Notes under the pieces: generated by a model
Databases searched by the model: none
Told to the model about the DNA's origin: nothing
What the model saw: only the letters and a program-made list of their open reading frames with translations
Translations under genes and position numbers: made by a program
Shown: piece by piece, positions 39,101-50,258 of the stretch
How the letters are laid out: every line of letters begins with the position of its first letter
Numbering within the stretch: the first letter of the stretch is position 1
NCBI RefSeq assembly: GCF_964204865.1
Contig: NC_135250.1
Span: forward strand, 19,583,395 to 19,647,394
Reading direction: 5' to 3'
Source: Styela clava
Taxonomy: Eukaryota; Chordata; Ascidiacea; Stolidobranchia; Styelidae
DNA length: 64,000 nt

Positions 39101-39986
39101 CCACAAAATAGAGGAAGGCTTCACGATTGTGCGTGTCATCCTTGCGCAGGGGCCATGCTAATCTTCTCAGTATTGCTCCAATTTTTTCCTATGTACACTC
39201 AAAAGTAGTACACTCCACACACTCCCAGTGGTCGTATATGTGCGTAGTAATTAGAAGACAAATATCTATTATGGTGGCTGTAATAGTAGTAGCAAAATGT
39301 TTCCACCGAAATTACCATTGGTTGAAGGTATTTTATTTAAATACGATATGTCTGTTTAAGAGGAGAAACAAATCGGTATATATGATATTACCATCGATGG
39401 AAAGTTTATAATTTATGCTTTTTTCTCATCAATTCATACTTTTTAGACAAATAGTCAAATTCACTGATGTAATTAAACAGAGATTGAACTGTTAGTAATA
39501 TTCCACTTTTTTCCTGAAATTGAGTGAAATTAGAGATTTCCCACAAAATAGAGGAACGCTTCACGATTGTGCGTGCCATCCTTGCCCAGGGGCCATGCTA
39601 ATCTTCTGTGTATCGTTCCATTTTCTTCATACGTACACTCGAAAGTAGTACACTCAACACACTCCCAGTGGTCGTATATGTACGTAGTTATTAGAAGTCA
39701 AATATCTATTATGGTGGCTGTAATAGTAGTAGCAAAACGTTTCCTTCGAAATGACCATTGGTTGAAGGTATTTAATTTAAATACGATATGTCTGTTTAAG
39801 AGGAGAAGCAAAAACCGGTATATATGATATTACCGTCGATTGAAAGTTTATAACTTGGGATTTTTACTCATCGATTCATACTTTTTAGACAAATAGTCAA
39901 ATTCACCGGTGTAATTAAACAGAGATTGAACTGTTAGTAATATTCCACTTTTTTCCTGAAATTGAGTGAAATTAAAGATTTTCCAC

Positions 39987-40036
39987 AAAACAGAGGAACG
40001 CTTCACGATTGTGCGTGTCATCCTTGCGCAGGGGCC

Positions 40037-40067
<31 letters not shown>

Positions 40068-40095
40068 TTCATATGTACACTCGAAAGTAATACAC
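39987..40095 (-). ncRNA. U6: U6 snRNA, canonical copy
   Basis: Core boxes, internal stem-loop and terminator are intact. A single change affects the 5' hairpin stem (taatacac where the consensus has tagtacac on the plus strand). It is the duplicated counterpart of 28975-29083. Confidence 0.87.
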
Positions 40096-40921
40096 TCCAC
40101 ACACTCCCAGTGGTCGTATATGTATATAGTAATTAGAAGTCAAATATCTATTATGGTGGCTGTAATAGTAGTAGCAAAATGTTTCATCCGAAATTACCAT
40201 TGGTTGAAGGTATTTAATTTAAATACGATATGTCTATTTAAGAAGAGAAACAAACCGTTATATATGATATTACCATTGATTGAAAGTTTATAACTTAGAC
40301 TTTTCACTCATCGATTCATAATTTTTAGACAAACAGTCAAGTCAAAGTAACTGGTTTAATTGAACAGAGTTTGAACTGTTAGTAATATTTCACTTTTTTC
40401 GTAAAATTTATTGAAATTAGAGATTTCCCCAATAAAAGAGGAACGCTTCACGATTGTGCGTGTCATCCTTGCGCAGGGGCCATGCTAATCTTTTCTGTAT
40501 CGTCCCAATTTTTTCATACGTACACTCGAAAATAGTACACTCCACACACTCCCAGTGGTCGTATATGTACGTAGTAATTAGTAGTCAAAGATCTATTATG
40601 GTGGCTGTAATAGTAGTAGCAAAATGTTTCCTCCGAAATGACCATTGGTTGAAGGTATTTCATTTAAATACGATAGGTCTGTTTAAGAGGAGAAACAAAC
40701 CGTTATATATGATATTACCATTGATTGAAAGTTTATAACTTAGGCTTTTCACTCATCGATTCATACTTTTTAGACAAATAGTCAAATTAACTGGTTTAAT
40801 TGAACAGAGTTTGAACTGTTAAGATTATTTAACTTTTTTCGTAAAATTTATTAAAATTAGAGATTTCCCAAAAAATAGAGGAACGCTTCACGATTGTGCG
40901 TGTCATCCTTGCGCAGGGGTC

Positions 40922-40952
<31 letters not shown>

Positions 40953-42694
40953 TTCATATGTACACTCGAAAGTAGTACACTACACACACTCCCAGTGGTC
41001 GTGTATGTACGTAGTAATTAGAAGTCAAATATCTATTATGGTGGCTGTAATAGTAGTAGCAAAATGTTTCCTCCGAAATTACCATTGGTTGAAGGTATTC
41101 AATTTAAATACGATATGTCTGTTTAAGAGGAGAAACAAACCGTTATATATGATATTACCATTAATTGAAAGTTTATAACTTAGACTTTTCACTCATCGAT
41201 TCATACTTTTTAGACAAATAGTCAAATTAACTGGTTTAATTGAACAGTGTTTGAACTGTTAAGATTATTTAACTTTTTTCGTAAAATTTATTAAAATTAG
41301 AGATTTCCCACAAAACAGAGGAACGCTTCACGATTGTGCGTGTCATCCTTGCGCAGGGGCCATGCTAATCTTTTCTGTATCGTTCCATTATTTTCATACG
41401 TACACTCGAAAGTAGTACACTCCACACCTTCCCAGTGGTCGTATATGTACGCACTAATTAAAAGTCAAATATCTATTATGGTGGCTGTAATAGTAGTAGC
41501 AAAACGTTTCCTTCAAAATGACCATTGGTTGAAGGTATTTAATTTAAATACGATATGTCTGTTTAAGAGGAGAAGCAAAAACCGGTATATATGATATTAC
41601 CATCGATTGAAAGTTTATAACTTGGGATTTTTACTCATCGATTCATACTTTTTAAACAAATAGTCAAATTTATAACTTGGAATTTTCACTCATCGATTCA
41701 TACTTTTTAGACAAATAGTCAAATTAACTGGTTTAATTGAACAGAGATTGAACTGTTAGTAATATTCCACTTTTTTCGTAAAATTTATTAAAATTAGAGA
41801 TTTCCCACCAAATAGAGGAACGCTTCACGATTGTGCGTGTCACCCTTGCGCAGGGGCCATGCTAATCTTTTCTGTATCGTTCCAATTTTTTCATATGTAC
41901 ACTCGAAAGTTATACACTTCACACACTCCCAGTGGTCGTATATGTACGTAGTAATTAGAAGTCAAATTTCTATTATGGTGGCTGTAATAGTAGTAGCAAA
42001 ATGTTTTCTCCGAAATTACCATTGGTTGAAGGTATTTAATTTAAATACGATATGTCTGTTTAAGAGGAGAAACAAACCGTTATATAAGATAATACCATCA
42101 ATTGAAAGTTTATAACTTGGAATTTTCACTCATCGATTCATACTTTTTAGACAAATAGTCAAATTAACTGGTTTAATTGAACAGAGATTGAACTGTTAGT
42201 AATATTCCACTTTTTTCCTGGAATTGAGTGAAGTTAGAGATTTCCCACAAAACAGAGGAACGCTTCAGGATTGTGCGTGTCATCCTTGCGCAGGGGCCGT
42301 GCTAATCTTCTCTGTATCTGTATCGCTCCAATTTTTTCATATGTACACTCGAAAGTAGTATACTCCTCACACTCCCAATGGTCGTATATGTACGTAGTAA
42401 TTAGAAGTCAAATATCTATTATGGTGGCTGTAATAGTAGTAGCAAAATGTTTCCTCCGAAATTATCATTGGTTGAAGGTATTTAATTTAAATATGATAGG
42501 TCTGTTTGAGAGGAGAAACAAACCGTTATATATGATATTACCATTGATTGAAAGTTTATAACTTAGACTTTTCACTCATCGATTCATACTTTTTAGACAA
42601 ATAGTCAAATTAACTGGTTTAATTGAACAGAGTTTGAACTGTTAAGATTATTTAACTTTTTTCGTAAAATTTAAAAAAATTAGAGATTTCCCAC

Positions 42695-42744
42695 AAAACA
42701 GAGGAACGCTTCAGGATTGTGCGTGTCATCCTTGCGCAGGGGCC

Positions 42745-42775
<31 letters not shown>

Positions 42776-42803
42776 TTCACATGTACACTCGAAAGTAGTA
42801 CAC
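42695..42803 (-). ncRNA. U6: U6 snRNA, ACAGAGA-type copy
   Basis: ACAGAGA, AGC triad and GCGCAAGGATGACAC are intact. Differences from canonical copies are a CAATCCTGAAGC 3' arm (usual CAATCGTGAAGC) and a change just after the 5' hairpin (catgtg for catatg). The T4 terminator is present. Confidence 0.8.
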
Positions 42804-43574
42804 TACACACACTCCCAGTGGTCGTATATGTACGTAGTAATTAGAAGTCAAATATCTATTATGGTGGCTGTAATAGTAGTTGCAAAATAATTCCTCCGAA
42901 ATGACCCTTGGTTGAAGGTATTTAATTTAAATACGATATGTCTGTTTAAGAGGAGAAACAAACCGTTATATATGATATTACCATCGATTGAAAGTTTATA
43001 ACTTGGAATTTTCACTCATCGATTAATACTTTTTAGACAAATAGTCAAATTAACTGGTTTAATTGAACAGAGATTGAACTGTTAGTAATATTCCACTTTT
43101 TTCCTGAAATTGAGTGAAATTAGAGATTTCCCACAAAACAGAGGAACGCTTCAGGATTGTGCGTGTCATCCTTGCGCATGGGCCATGCTAATCCTCTCTG
43201 TATCGCTCCAATTTTTTCATATGTACACTCGAAAGTAGTACACTCCACACACTCCCAGAGGTCGTATATGTACGTAGTAATTAGAAGTCAAATATCCATT
43301 ATGGTGGCTGTAATAGTAGTAGCAAAATGTTTTCTCAGAAATGACCATTGGTTAAAGGTATTCAATTTAAATACGATATGTCTGTTTAAGAGGAGAAACA
43401 AATCGGTATATATGATATTACCATCGATTGAAAGTTTATAATTTGGGCTTTTTTCTCATCAATTCATACTTTTTAGACAAATAGTCAAATTCACTGGTGT
43501 AATTAAACAGAGATTGAACTGTTAGTAATATTCCACTTTTTTCCTGAAATTGAGTGAAATTAGAGATTTCCCAC

Positions 43575-43683
43575 AAAACAGAGGAACGCTTCACGATTGT
43601 GCGTGTCATCCTTGCGCAGGGGCCATGCTAATCTTCTCTGTATCGCTCCAATTTTTTCATATGTACATTCGAAAGTAGAACAC
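43575..43683 (-). ncRNA. U6: U6 snRNA, ACAGAGA-type copy with GGAGCG upstream of the box
   Basis: ACAGAGA, AGC triad and internal stem-loop are intact. The bases before the box read TTGGAGCGATACAGAG rather than TTGGAACGATACAGAG. The hairpin has changes at both arms (acattcg and agaacac on the plus strand), which weakens it. It is one of the last units before the array edge. Confidence 0.7.
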
Positions 43684-44014
43684 TCCACACACTCCCAGTG
43701 GTCGTGTATGTACGTAGTAATTAGAAGTCAAATATCTGTTATGGTGGCTGTAATAGTAGTAGCAAAATGTTTCCTCCGAAATTACCATTGGTTGAAGGTA
43801 TTTAATTTAAATACGATATGTCTGTTTAAGAGGAGAAACAAACCGTTATATATGATATTACCATCGATTGAAAGTTTATCACTTGGAATTTTCTCTCATC
43901 GATTCCTAATTTTTAGACAAATAGTCAAATTCACTGGTGTAATTAAACAGAGATTGAACTGTTAGTAATATTCCACTTTTTTCCTGAAATTGAGTGAAAT
44001 TAGAGATTTCCCAC

Positions 44015-44123
44015 AAAACAGAGGAATGCTTCACGATTGTTCGTGTCATCCTTGCGCAGGGGCCATGCTAATCTTCTCTGTATCGCTCCAATTTTTTCAT
44101 ATGTACATTCGAAAGTAGTACAC
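44015..44123 (-). ncRNA. U6: U6 snRNA, ACAGAGA-type, last complete unit of the array
   Basis: Core boxes are intact, with the same GGAGCG variant as the preceding unit. The 3' part reads CGAACAATCGTGAAGCATTCC, with a change in the terminal arm. Its upstream region is complete (TATA-like element and palindrome), and the array ends about 200 bases further on. Confidence 0.7.
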
Positions 44124-44329
44124 TCCACACACTCCCAGAGGTCGTGTATGTACGTAGTAATTAGAAGTCAAATATCTATTATGGTGGCTGTGATAGTAGT
44201 AGCAAAATGTTTCCTCCGAAATTACCATTGGTTGAAGGTATTTAATTTAAATACGATATGTCTGTTTAAGATGAGAAACAAACCGTTATATATGATATTA
44301 ACATCGATTGAAAGTTTATAACTTAGACC

Positions 44330-45125
44330 AGTTAGGTCTAAGGCTGTCATCTTCGCGGGCCACAAAAATATTTTTGCATTGTCCGCGGGCCACAATAGCG
44401 TCAGAAATATGTAAACAACGAACACTTTTATTGTGCAAACGATTGATCACTGTTTGTCATTTATCGAGCTAAATCATACAAAATAGGTTAGAAAAATCAC
44501 TGAAACATGCAAAAATGTTGCTATATCTACATTGAAGGAAAGATTTCAAACTCTTCTTAACGGAGAAAGTGCTCCCGCAAATGTAAGAGCTCTCGAACTT
44601 CGATGGGGTTCTCAAAGCAAAGTTCCTCAAAATTTGAAAATGCTGATTGCTCACATGATAGCAAAATGCCACTGATTGATTGATTATCATATTATACAAA
44701 ATGTTAAGTATAGGAGAGTAATTACTAATTTTTCTAAAATATTAGAAGCATTTTTTTGCAAACTGTTTAGGCTGGTTGCAAAACATCACCGCAACAAATT
44801 ATATTCTCAGGCCATAACATTAATATTTAGTTATCATATTTAGTTATTATACCTGTTGGAATATATTCCCAACCAAATAAATAAAAAGCCAGTTAACAAT
44901 TTAGACTACCCAATCACACTCAATTCAACTTCGCTAGTTGCTTCAGCTAGCCGTGACACTAGTCAATTCAGTGACATTAAGGATGTAACAAGATGTCGAA
45001 AGATTTTCTGTTATTTATATGACGAAACAACATCAAATGCGAGTTTTCGATTATACTTCAGCAAAGGCGACGCGGGCCACAGACAATGACGCTGCGGGCC
45101 ACATTTTTGTAATTTGTTAGTACGG
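44330..45125 (-). mobile_element. Transposon-like relic at the edge of the U6 array
   Basis: The U6 unit stops abruptly at cttagac (44329), and the following sequence has gcgggccac motifs at both ends (near 44356, 44386, 45072 and 45094). The part from about 44760 to 45125 is the diverged reverse complement of 61940-62350, which shows that it is a dispersed repeat family. Such ends rich in gcgggccac are common in hAT-type elements, but I cannot identify matching terminal repeats or target duplications here. Short open frames inside, such as 44856-45089, are not convincing transposase. Confidence 0.6.
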
Positions 45126-45526
45126 GATTTGAACTTAAATATCTTTCATCTTTCAAATAGTTTCAATGTGGTACACAACTTTTAAGCAAATAATAACAAG
45201 ATAACCTCTAATCAGCACCCAAACGTATATGTGTAATCAGAAATCGAAATATATATGTTTCGTTTTATTCTACTACTGATCTGTTGTGAAAAAATGGTTC
45301 ACAAACAGTACAAAAAAATAATATCCACTCGGTAAAAATAGATCGTATAAATGAAAGTTGACTGTTGTTCAGAATTTTGCTTACTAATGTGGGAAAACAC
45401 TAGTTAGTTCTAATATGAGATGAAAGCCACGAACCTAAATTTAAACAAAATATCACAATAAACTGAGAACGAAAAACGATCAATTTGCAAAATTTTTCTC
45501 TGATAGAGGAACAATAACAATAAAAA
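45126..45526. other. AT-rich intergenic stretch without recognisable genes
   Basis: I see no splice-flanked coding exon, RNA gene or repeat in these bases. The segment separates the transposon relic from the 3' end of the minus-strand CRIP-like gene. Confidence 0.5.
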
Positions 45527-45532
45527 TTTATT
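45527..45532 (-). terminator. Polyadenylation signal AATAAA of the CRIP-like gene
   Basis: The minus strand reads AATAAA 36 bases after the stop codon of the CRIP-like gene. A second, overlapping-type AATAAA directly follows the stop at 45561-45566. Either could direct 3' end formation. Confidence 0.6.
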
Positions 45533-45567
45533 ACACATTCAACCTGTCTATCTCTTCAAATTTATTA

Positions 45568-48446
45568 CTAATATTTGTGCTTTTGTCCTCCTCTTCCGCA
45601 ACCTAAAAATAAATGATATAGAAACGTTTAATTGAGATGGTAGGCACTTTGCACTAAACGAGTAACTATATGCAAGCATGCATTTATGTTAGATAAACTA
45701 AATTTCAAAGTGTGAAATACTGTATGTTACCGTCAGGTCCAAATAAAGCATTGTAACATGGCTGATTGCAGTATGGCATTCCATCATGCTGAAAAAAAAA
45801 GAAATTCTGGGTTATCAATTGAATGCAGTCGTGAAATCAATACCTTCTCGGACCTTTTTTCCAGATAAATAATGCATTTGTAGTTTACGAACCATTTCTC
45901 GTTCACAAGTTGGTAATAAAATTGTAACTTCCAATCTCACGGGGCGAGGTATTGTGAGAAGAAAGAATCACATATGTTTATATATTGCACCGACTAGAAC
46001 ACTGAAAACATTATTGCAACACCCTGGTGGATCATGGATTAATAAAGATTGTACAAATTTGTGGGTATTGTGGGTATTTTTATAACAGTATCAAACTTTG
46101 TAACCGCTAGCAGCTGTGCTGATGACTAAGGACAAATTTGGAGTTGCAAAGCCGCAGACAAGAGAATTTGAATCCACTTAAACAGTTTCTAGTCTGGGCG
46201 ACTACAACATGCATACGAATTATAATCTTATAATCTGTTCATCTGTTGAAATGATAATTATAAATGATATTTCCTCATAATTACATTATGATTATATTTA
46301 TGTATGAAATATTATTCTACACGAAGTGGACCTATACATCGTTTTGATATTATGTTGTTGTTAGTATTATTTTTTATGTTGATGTTACGGAAAAATCGCT
46401 TCTCTTTTTATTTACTAGATCAACTGCTTCGAAATTTTCTGTGGTCCAAGAATGTATTTGGCGATAGAAGGCTATTACTTTCATTTATTTCAAATATTTC
46501 TGTGGTCTCTATGGAATTCGTTTGTGTGTGCGATGAAGTCATCAGAATTTAACAACTTTTGCAATCTGTTATCACCTCGCTCATTATCCTTTGGGAATAT
46601 TGTTGAACGAACTTTCGCTGCGTAAGAGCTAAACACTGTTGTTATTGGCCTATTTTGGGGCTTGTCTTGGGCGTGGCTCATCTTTGTGGCGTAAGATTTG
46701 TACTATGATGTCACAGCAAGTAATCTCAATCATACACGTTTGTACATACTGTTTTCAAGGGCGAACAAAATATTGATATATTTTCAGCTACTTTGGTTGA
46801 ATTTCATTAAATCACGTAGATCCATGTGATAAAACATTACTAGGCGTACATTCTGGAGGTTCTGATCGAGACATTGCCACATCCTTCTTAACTTGTTCCA
46901 GTATTTTACATTGCAGCTGGCGTGTGAATGACAAGTCATTTACGAAAATAGAATACGCAAATTCCTACGGTGCCAAATGACGACCTCACATGGGGAAGGT
47001 TTTACTGCGATATTAAAATTTCACAAATTAGAATATGGTCACAGGATTAATGTATTTTAGGAGCAGCATCTTGGTTCTAAAGCGTTAAACGAATGCGATT
47101 TCAAATCCCAAATGTTAAAAAACATGAAAAAGCTGTTGCGGGTCAATCATTTGCACTTGCGTATGCACTTGCATGCCATTTGGCTCAGTGATGAATATAA
47201 CAAGTTTCAACATAAAGGCAAATAGAATAATTCATTTTTCTAAATTTAAATTAACTTGTCAAAAATAGAAAACAATTTGCAGCCAATTACAAACTATACC
47301 GAAATGGATGGATTCAAACAAAATGAGAATGCAAAAATACAGCGCTCTACATTATATCAAATCACGTTTTGTTTGTTTTTGATATGCTGTTTTTAACACA
47401 ATGTTTGATTGCTGATTTCCAACTGAGCTATCCAATTTCAACCCACACCATGGAAGCCTCAACAGACATGAACTATAAATTACATGAAACATATATGAGA
47501 GATTTATCTGCAATATATCCGGAGTGCTTGAATTGTAAATATGTAGTCAATGTAATATGAGATTGTGTTGTAATCATTTGTTTCACATAAGCAAGCTTAC
47601 GGATTTCATGTATACACTTGTATATGATCGAAAAACTTCTCCAATACAGTGGTATCTGTCTGTGAATAGTGAAGTTGAGAGGCGGTTCATTTAAACGAAA
47701 GAGAACTATAATACTAGGAAAGCGCCTTTAAGTCGCAATAATTTAGATCAATTCGTATTGGTAATAAAATGTAACTCGTAAAAATGTCTTGACTACAAAT
47801 TTTCTTATTCCAGAAAAGCTTCAACTTAATACGCGAATAAGTAACAATATTAAAAACCCCTGAACTCACCGCTGAAAATGAGCCGGGTTGAAGCCCCTTT
47901 TTGCATTTCTCACATTTCAGGCAAGCCTTATGCCAGTCTGCTCCTGCTGCTGGTATCTTCTCCGCTGTTTAAAAAAGAGATTAATTATCATAAAATAATT
48001 CATTTCTTCTATTTAATGGCCAATTATTACCGCATAAAAAGCTACGTAATTCTATTTTATTTTGTTTAAATTTTTGAAATGTCTCAAACGACTTTCACTT
48101 AAAATTACTATTGGAAATTGGAAATTTGAGTTTTCATCATATATTTCGCTGAAAATTTTATTTTATCACATTCATTTTTGTAATTTTTCAAAAAATATTG
48201 GGAAAAGCGAATTGTTCTAATTTCGGGTATTTGTTTGAGATGCTCGAAGACGTATTTCACGCACAAGTACAAAATAAAAATTTAACAGCAAATAACTTTA
48301 TTTTAGTACTAAATACTCTAAATTCTCAATTTTATTAATAAGGAATAAAATTAAACCCTCTAATTTTTGCATTCTGATTATACACTCAACAAGAAAAATA
48401 TATTACCATGGTAAACCTCCTTTGTGCACCTTGGACATTTCCCCAT
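45568..48446 (-). CDS. Cysteine-rich protein, CRIP-type single LIM domain
   Basis: Four coding exons on the minus strand join in phase: 48446-48407, 47964-47870, 45788-45731 and 45602-45568 (stop TAG). All introns are GT-AG. The product has 75 residues, the usual size for CRIP1-like proteins. It is one LIM zinc-binding domain with ligands C4, C7, H25, C28 (first zinc) and C31, C34, C52, C56 (second zinc), followed by a glycine-rich tail [11 protein letters not shown]. Recognisable family stretches are [24 protein letters not shown] and [17 protein letters not shown] domains mediate protein-protein contacts; the CRIP family is cytoplasmic or nuclear and its exact role varies. The start is set by the family's short N-terminus. 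An in-frame ATG at 48578 exists upstream, but the extra residues do not resemble the family, so I treat them as 5' UTR. Which CRIP paralogue this is cannot be decided. Confidence 0.93.
45789..47869 (-). other. Second intron of the CRIP-like gene, about 2.1 kb
   Basis: This is the largest intron of the gene, between the exon encoding the middle of the LIM domain and the exon starting HDGMPYC. I see AT-rich sequence with no convincing nested exon, tRNA or repeat. Short open frames at 46304-46552 and 47369-47560 lack splice or start context that would support them. Confidence 0.6.
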
Positions 48447-48589
48447 TTTCACTGTCTTCGATATTCGGCGGACGTTATAATGACAGATTCCTGAATCAAA
48501 TGGCGACTTGGGACTTAGAAACAGACAAGAGAGAGGATAACTGCCGTAGAAGAAATGGCATCTTCCATTTCTTTCCACGTATTTAATTA

Positions 48590-49640
48590 CATAACGTAGT
48601 GATGTGATTGTGCCGCGTCGGTCTGCTATTAATTGCGCAAGGATCGTTTTGTCGCTATTGTTGGATCAAAAGAATATTTTTTTTGTACCTGCCGAACAAA
48701 TCGTTTCTAAATTTGAAGTAGCTGAAGGCCTTAAGCGAGTTTTTACTTGCACATATTTTATTGAATTCTATTCGAGTTCTGACTCTCGCTTGTTGTTTAA
48801 TTTTGCTTATTGTTGAAACTGCGCCATCAAGTGGTAATTAAATTTCGTGGGCTTTGAACATATCTTTTCGAATTTTTTTCGAAATGTAAACAACCGGATG
48901 TCCCAAAATAAGCATTGCCTTACATTGCCTTACCTTGCCATTGGAAGTAGTTGGTGTCGATAATCATCTGTGGTAGCAAAATAGTAACAATCAACGCAAG
49001 TGCGCCATCGGAACCACAATATCAAAGTATTTTGGTTATTTTAAACATTTATTAGGCGGAAAAAAAGTTAATTTTATATTTCATGTTATTATACTAAGTG
49101 ATTTGCTTTTTTAGGAAATATTTGATTTCAAAACAGAAAGAGTACGAAATATCCAATAATTTGCGACCGGAATATATTATTTTACAAAGTAGATTCCATA
49201 TTTATATATTCGTATCAAAGTTTCGAATATCAACTAAATAACCACAAATTCTTTGCGAATTTGATTTGGGTTGGTTTCAGTGATGCTCGAATATGTTTAA
49301 TTCTCAAATTAATAAGATGGCCCTCCACCCGAATCCATGACTTATTGAATGAAAATAACCCCAATATCGCGTTGACTGGGGCAAGGTCGCGAGGCCTCAA
49401 ACCTTGAGCGCGAGACAATTTCAAATGTAAATAGACATATTTGACATTTTATTGTGGTGAAGGGCATTCGAATGTACCAGTGTGTTCAAATTGTTGTTGG
49501 TAACATGTCAGCCTTTAATTGTGTTTTTGTCTCGTTTGTTGGAAATAAATTTCCTAAGAATCCCAAATCAAATGATGATAAACAGGAAGCGTTCTTGACG
49601 CAATTGTGGCCACAAGCCAGCAGTTCATATCCACACAGAT
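48590..49640. other. Upstream region of the CRIP-like gene, no clear gene
   Basis: This stretch contains the presumed promoter of the minus-strand CRIP-like gene. A plus-strand open frame at 48604-48816 has no supporting features. At 49525-49640 a minus-strand frame follows an AG acceptor (ATCATCTGTGTGGATATG), but two different reading frames are open and neither can be joined with confidence to another exon. Confidence 0.35.
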
Positions 49641-50022
49641 GATCTAAAATGGAAAATTTATTATGTCAAATAATGAATTGTTTACCTTAATCTAGCGTGA
49701 AGATCAATAGTTAAAAAACTGAGTATAACATTATCTATAAGGGTTGACAAGTAGTTTTGACAGCCTTGTAATCTCGATCCAACATTATTCAAATTACAAC
49801 TTCGATAAGACAAGCAAATTCAAAGGCAAAAATTTTTTGAGACTCTTGTTTTTAACTTTTTGCAGTCTACGTCATAAAAACCTTTTTGAAGGAATTGAAA
49901 CCGCAAAATCACGTAACACTAACAATTCATTGGCCATCGACTGTAATGATACAGTAATGATACAGTCGAAGGTCATATTAAACATAAAACTCAAAGCACC
50001 ATAAAATTTCACCGTTATTTAC

Positions 50023-50258
50023 CGAAATTGTATTAAAATCGGATAACAATTGATTTTGCTGCTGGCAGGGAAAAATTTTATCATGGGAAAAATAAACATT
50101 ACTGATAGGATAGCTAATGTAAGTGAAATTCGTCAGCATTGAGAAGTTCTTCGAATCGTACTGTATCGCCCATATCATTTGAAAGCCAGGCCAATGATAT
50201 ATTTTATACATCGCGTAACAAGGCTGGGGTGGCTTTATCCAATTAATCCATATTTCAC
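50023..50258 (-). CDS. Possible internal exon of an unrecognised minus-strand gene
   Basis: A 236-base open segment is bounded on the minus strand by an AG acceptor (aaaccag before GTGAAATATGG) and a GT donor (GTAAAT after ATTTCG). Its translation is rich in aromatic residues and Cys (for example CYAMYKIYHWPGFQMIWAIQ and FPCQQQNQLL), unlike random AT-rich translation, and it has a possible glycosylation site NFT. I do not recognise a family. A following exon at about 49640 is possible in phase 0 but short. It may instead be a decayed gene fragment or chance. Confidence 0.25.

Larger units (their letters stand above)
8364..44329 (-). repeat. Tandem array of about 82 U6 snRNA gene units (about 439 bp each)
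   Basis: Units begin at a mean spacing of 439 bases. Each contains, on the minus strand, a 109-base U6-like gene, its TATA-type upstream region and about 200 bases of AT-rich spacer. The invariant landmark (tgtgcgtg, near the U6 3' end) occurs for example at 8459, 11978, 16825, 22107, 28555, 33847, 39567 and 44037. Unit lengths vary: two are shortened to 364 bases (24749-25113 and 26873-27237) and one is lengthened to 497 (41334-41831). By eye, about 26 copies keep ACAGAGA. About 14 read ACAGGGA, 17 ACACAGA, 16 ACAGAAA, 5 ACTGAGA and the rest carry private changes. Tandem U6 repeats are known in some animals, such as Xenopus. The count and classes here come from reading, not from an alignment program. 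Confidence 0.95.

Noticed and set aside
8457-44321. Dozens of near-identical plus-strand open frames of about 86-94 codons
   Set aside because: They run antisense through the U6 RNA and its promoter, recur only because the unit repeats, and mostly lack an ATG start. The U6 gene explains the conserved part.
8364-44329. CRISPR-like array
   Set aside because: Units are 439 bp, nearly identical throughout, with no short repeat and unique spacer pattern, and the DNA is clearly eukaryotic.
44856-45089. 77-codon plus-strand open frame near the array edge
   Set aside because: It lies in the dispersed relic whose other copy (61934-62350) does not keep the frame, and no transposase motif is visible.
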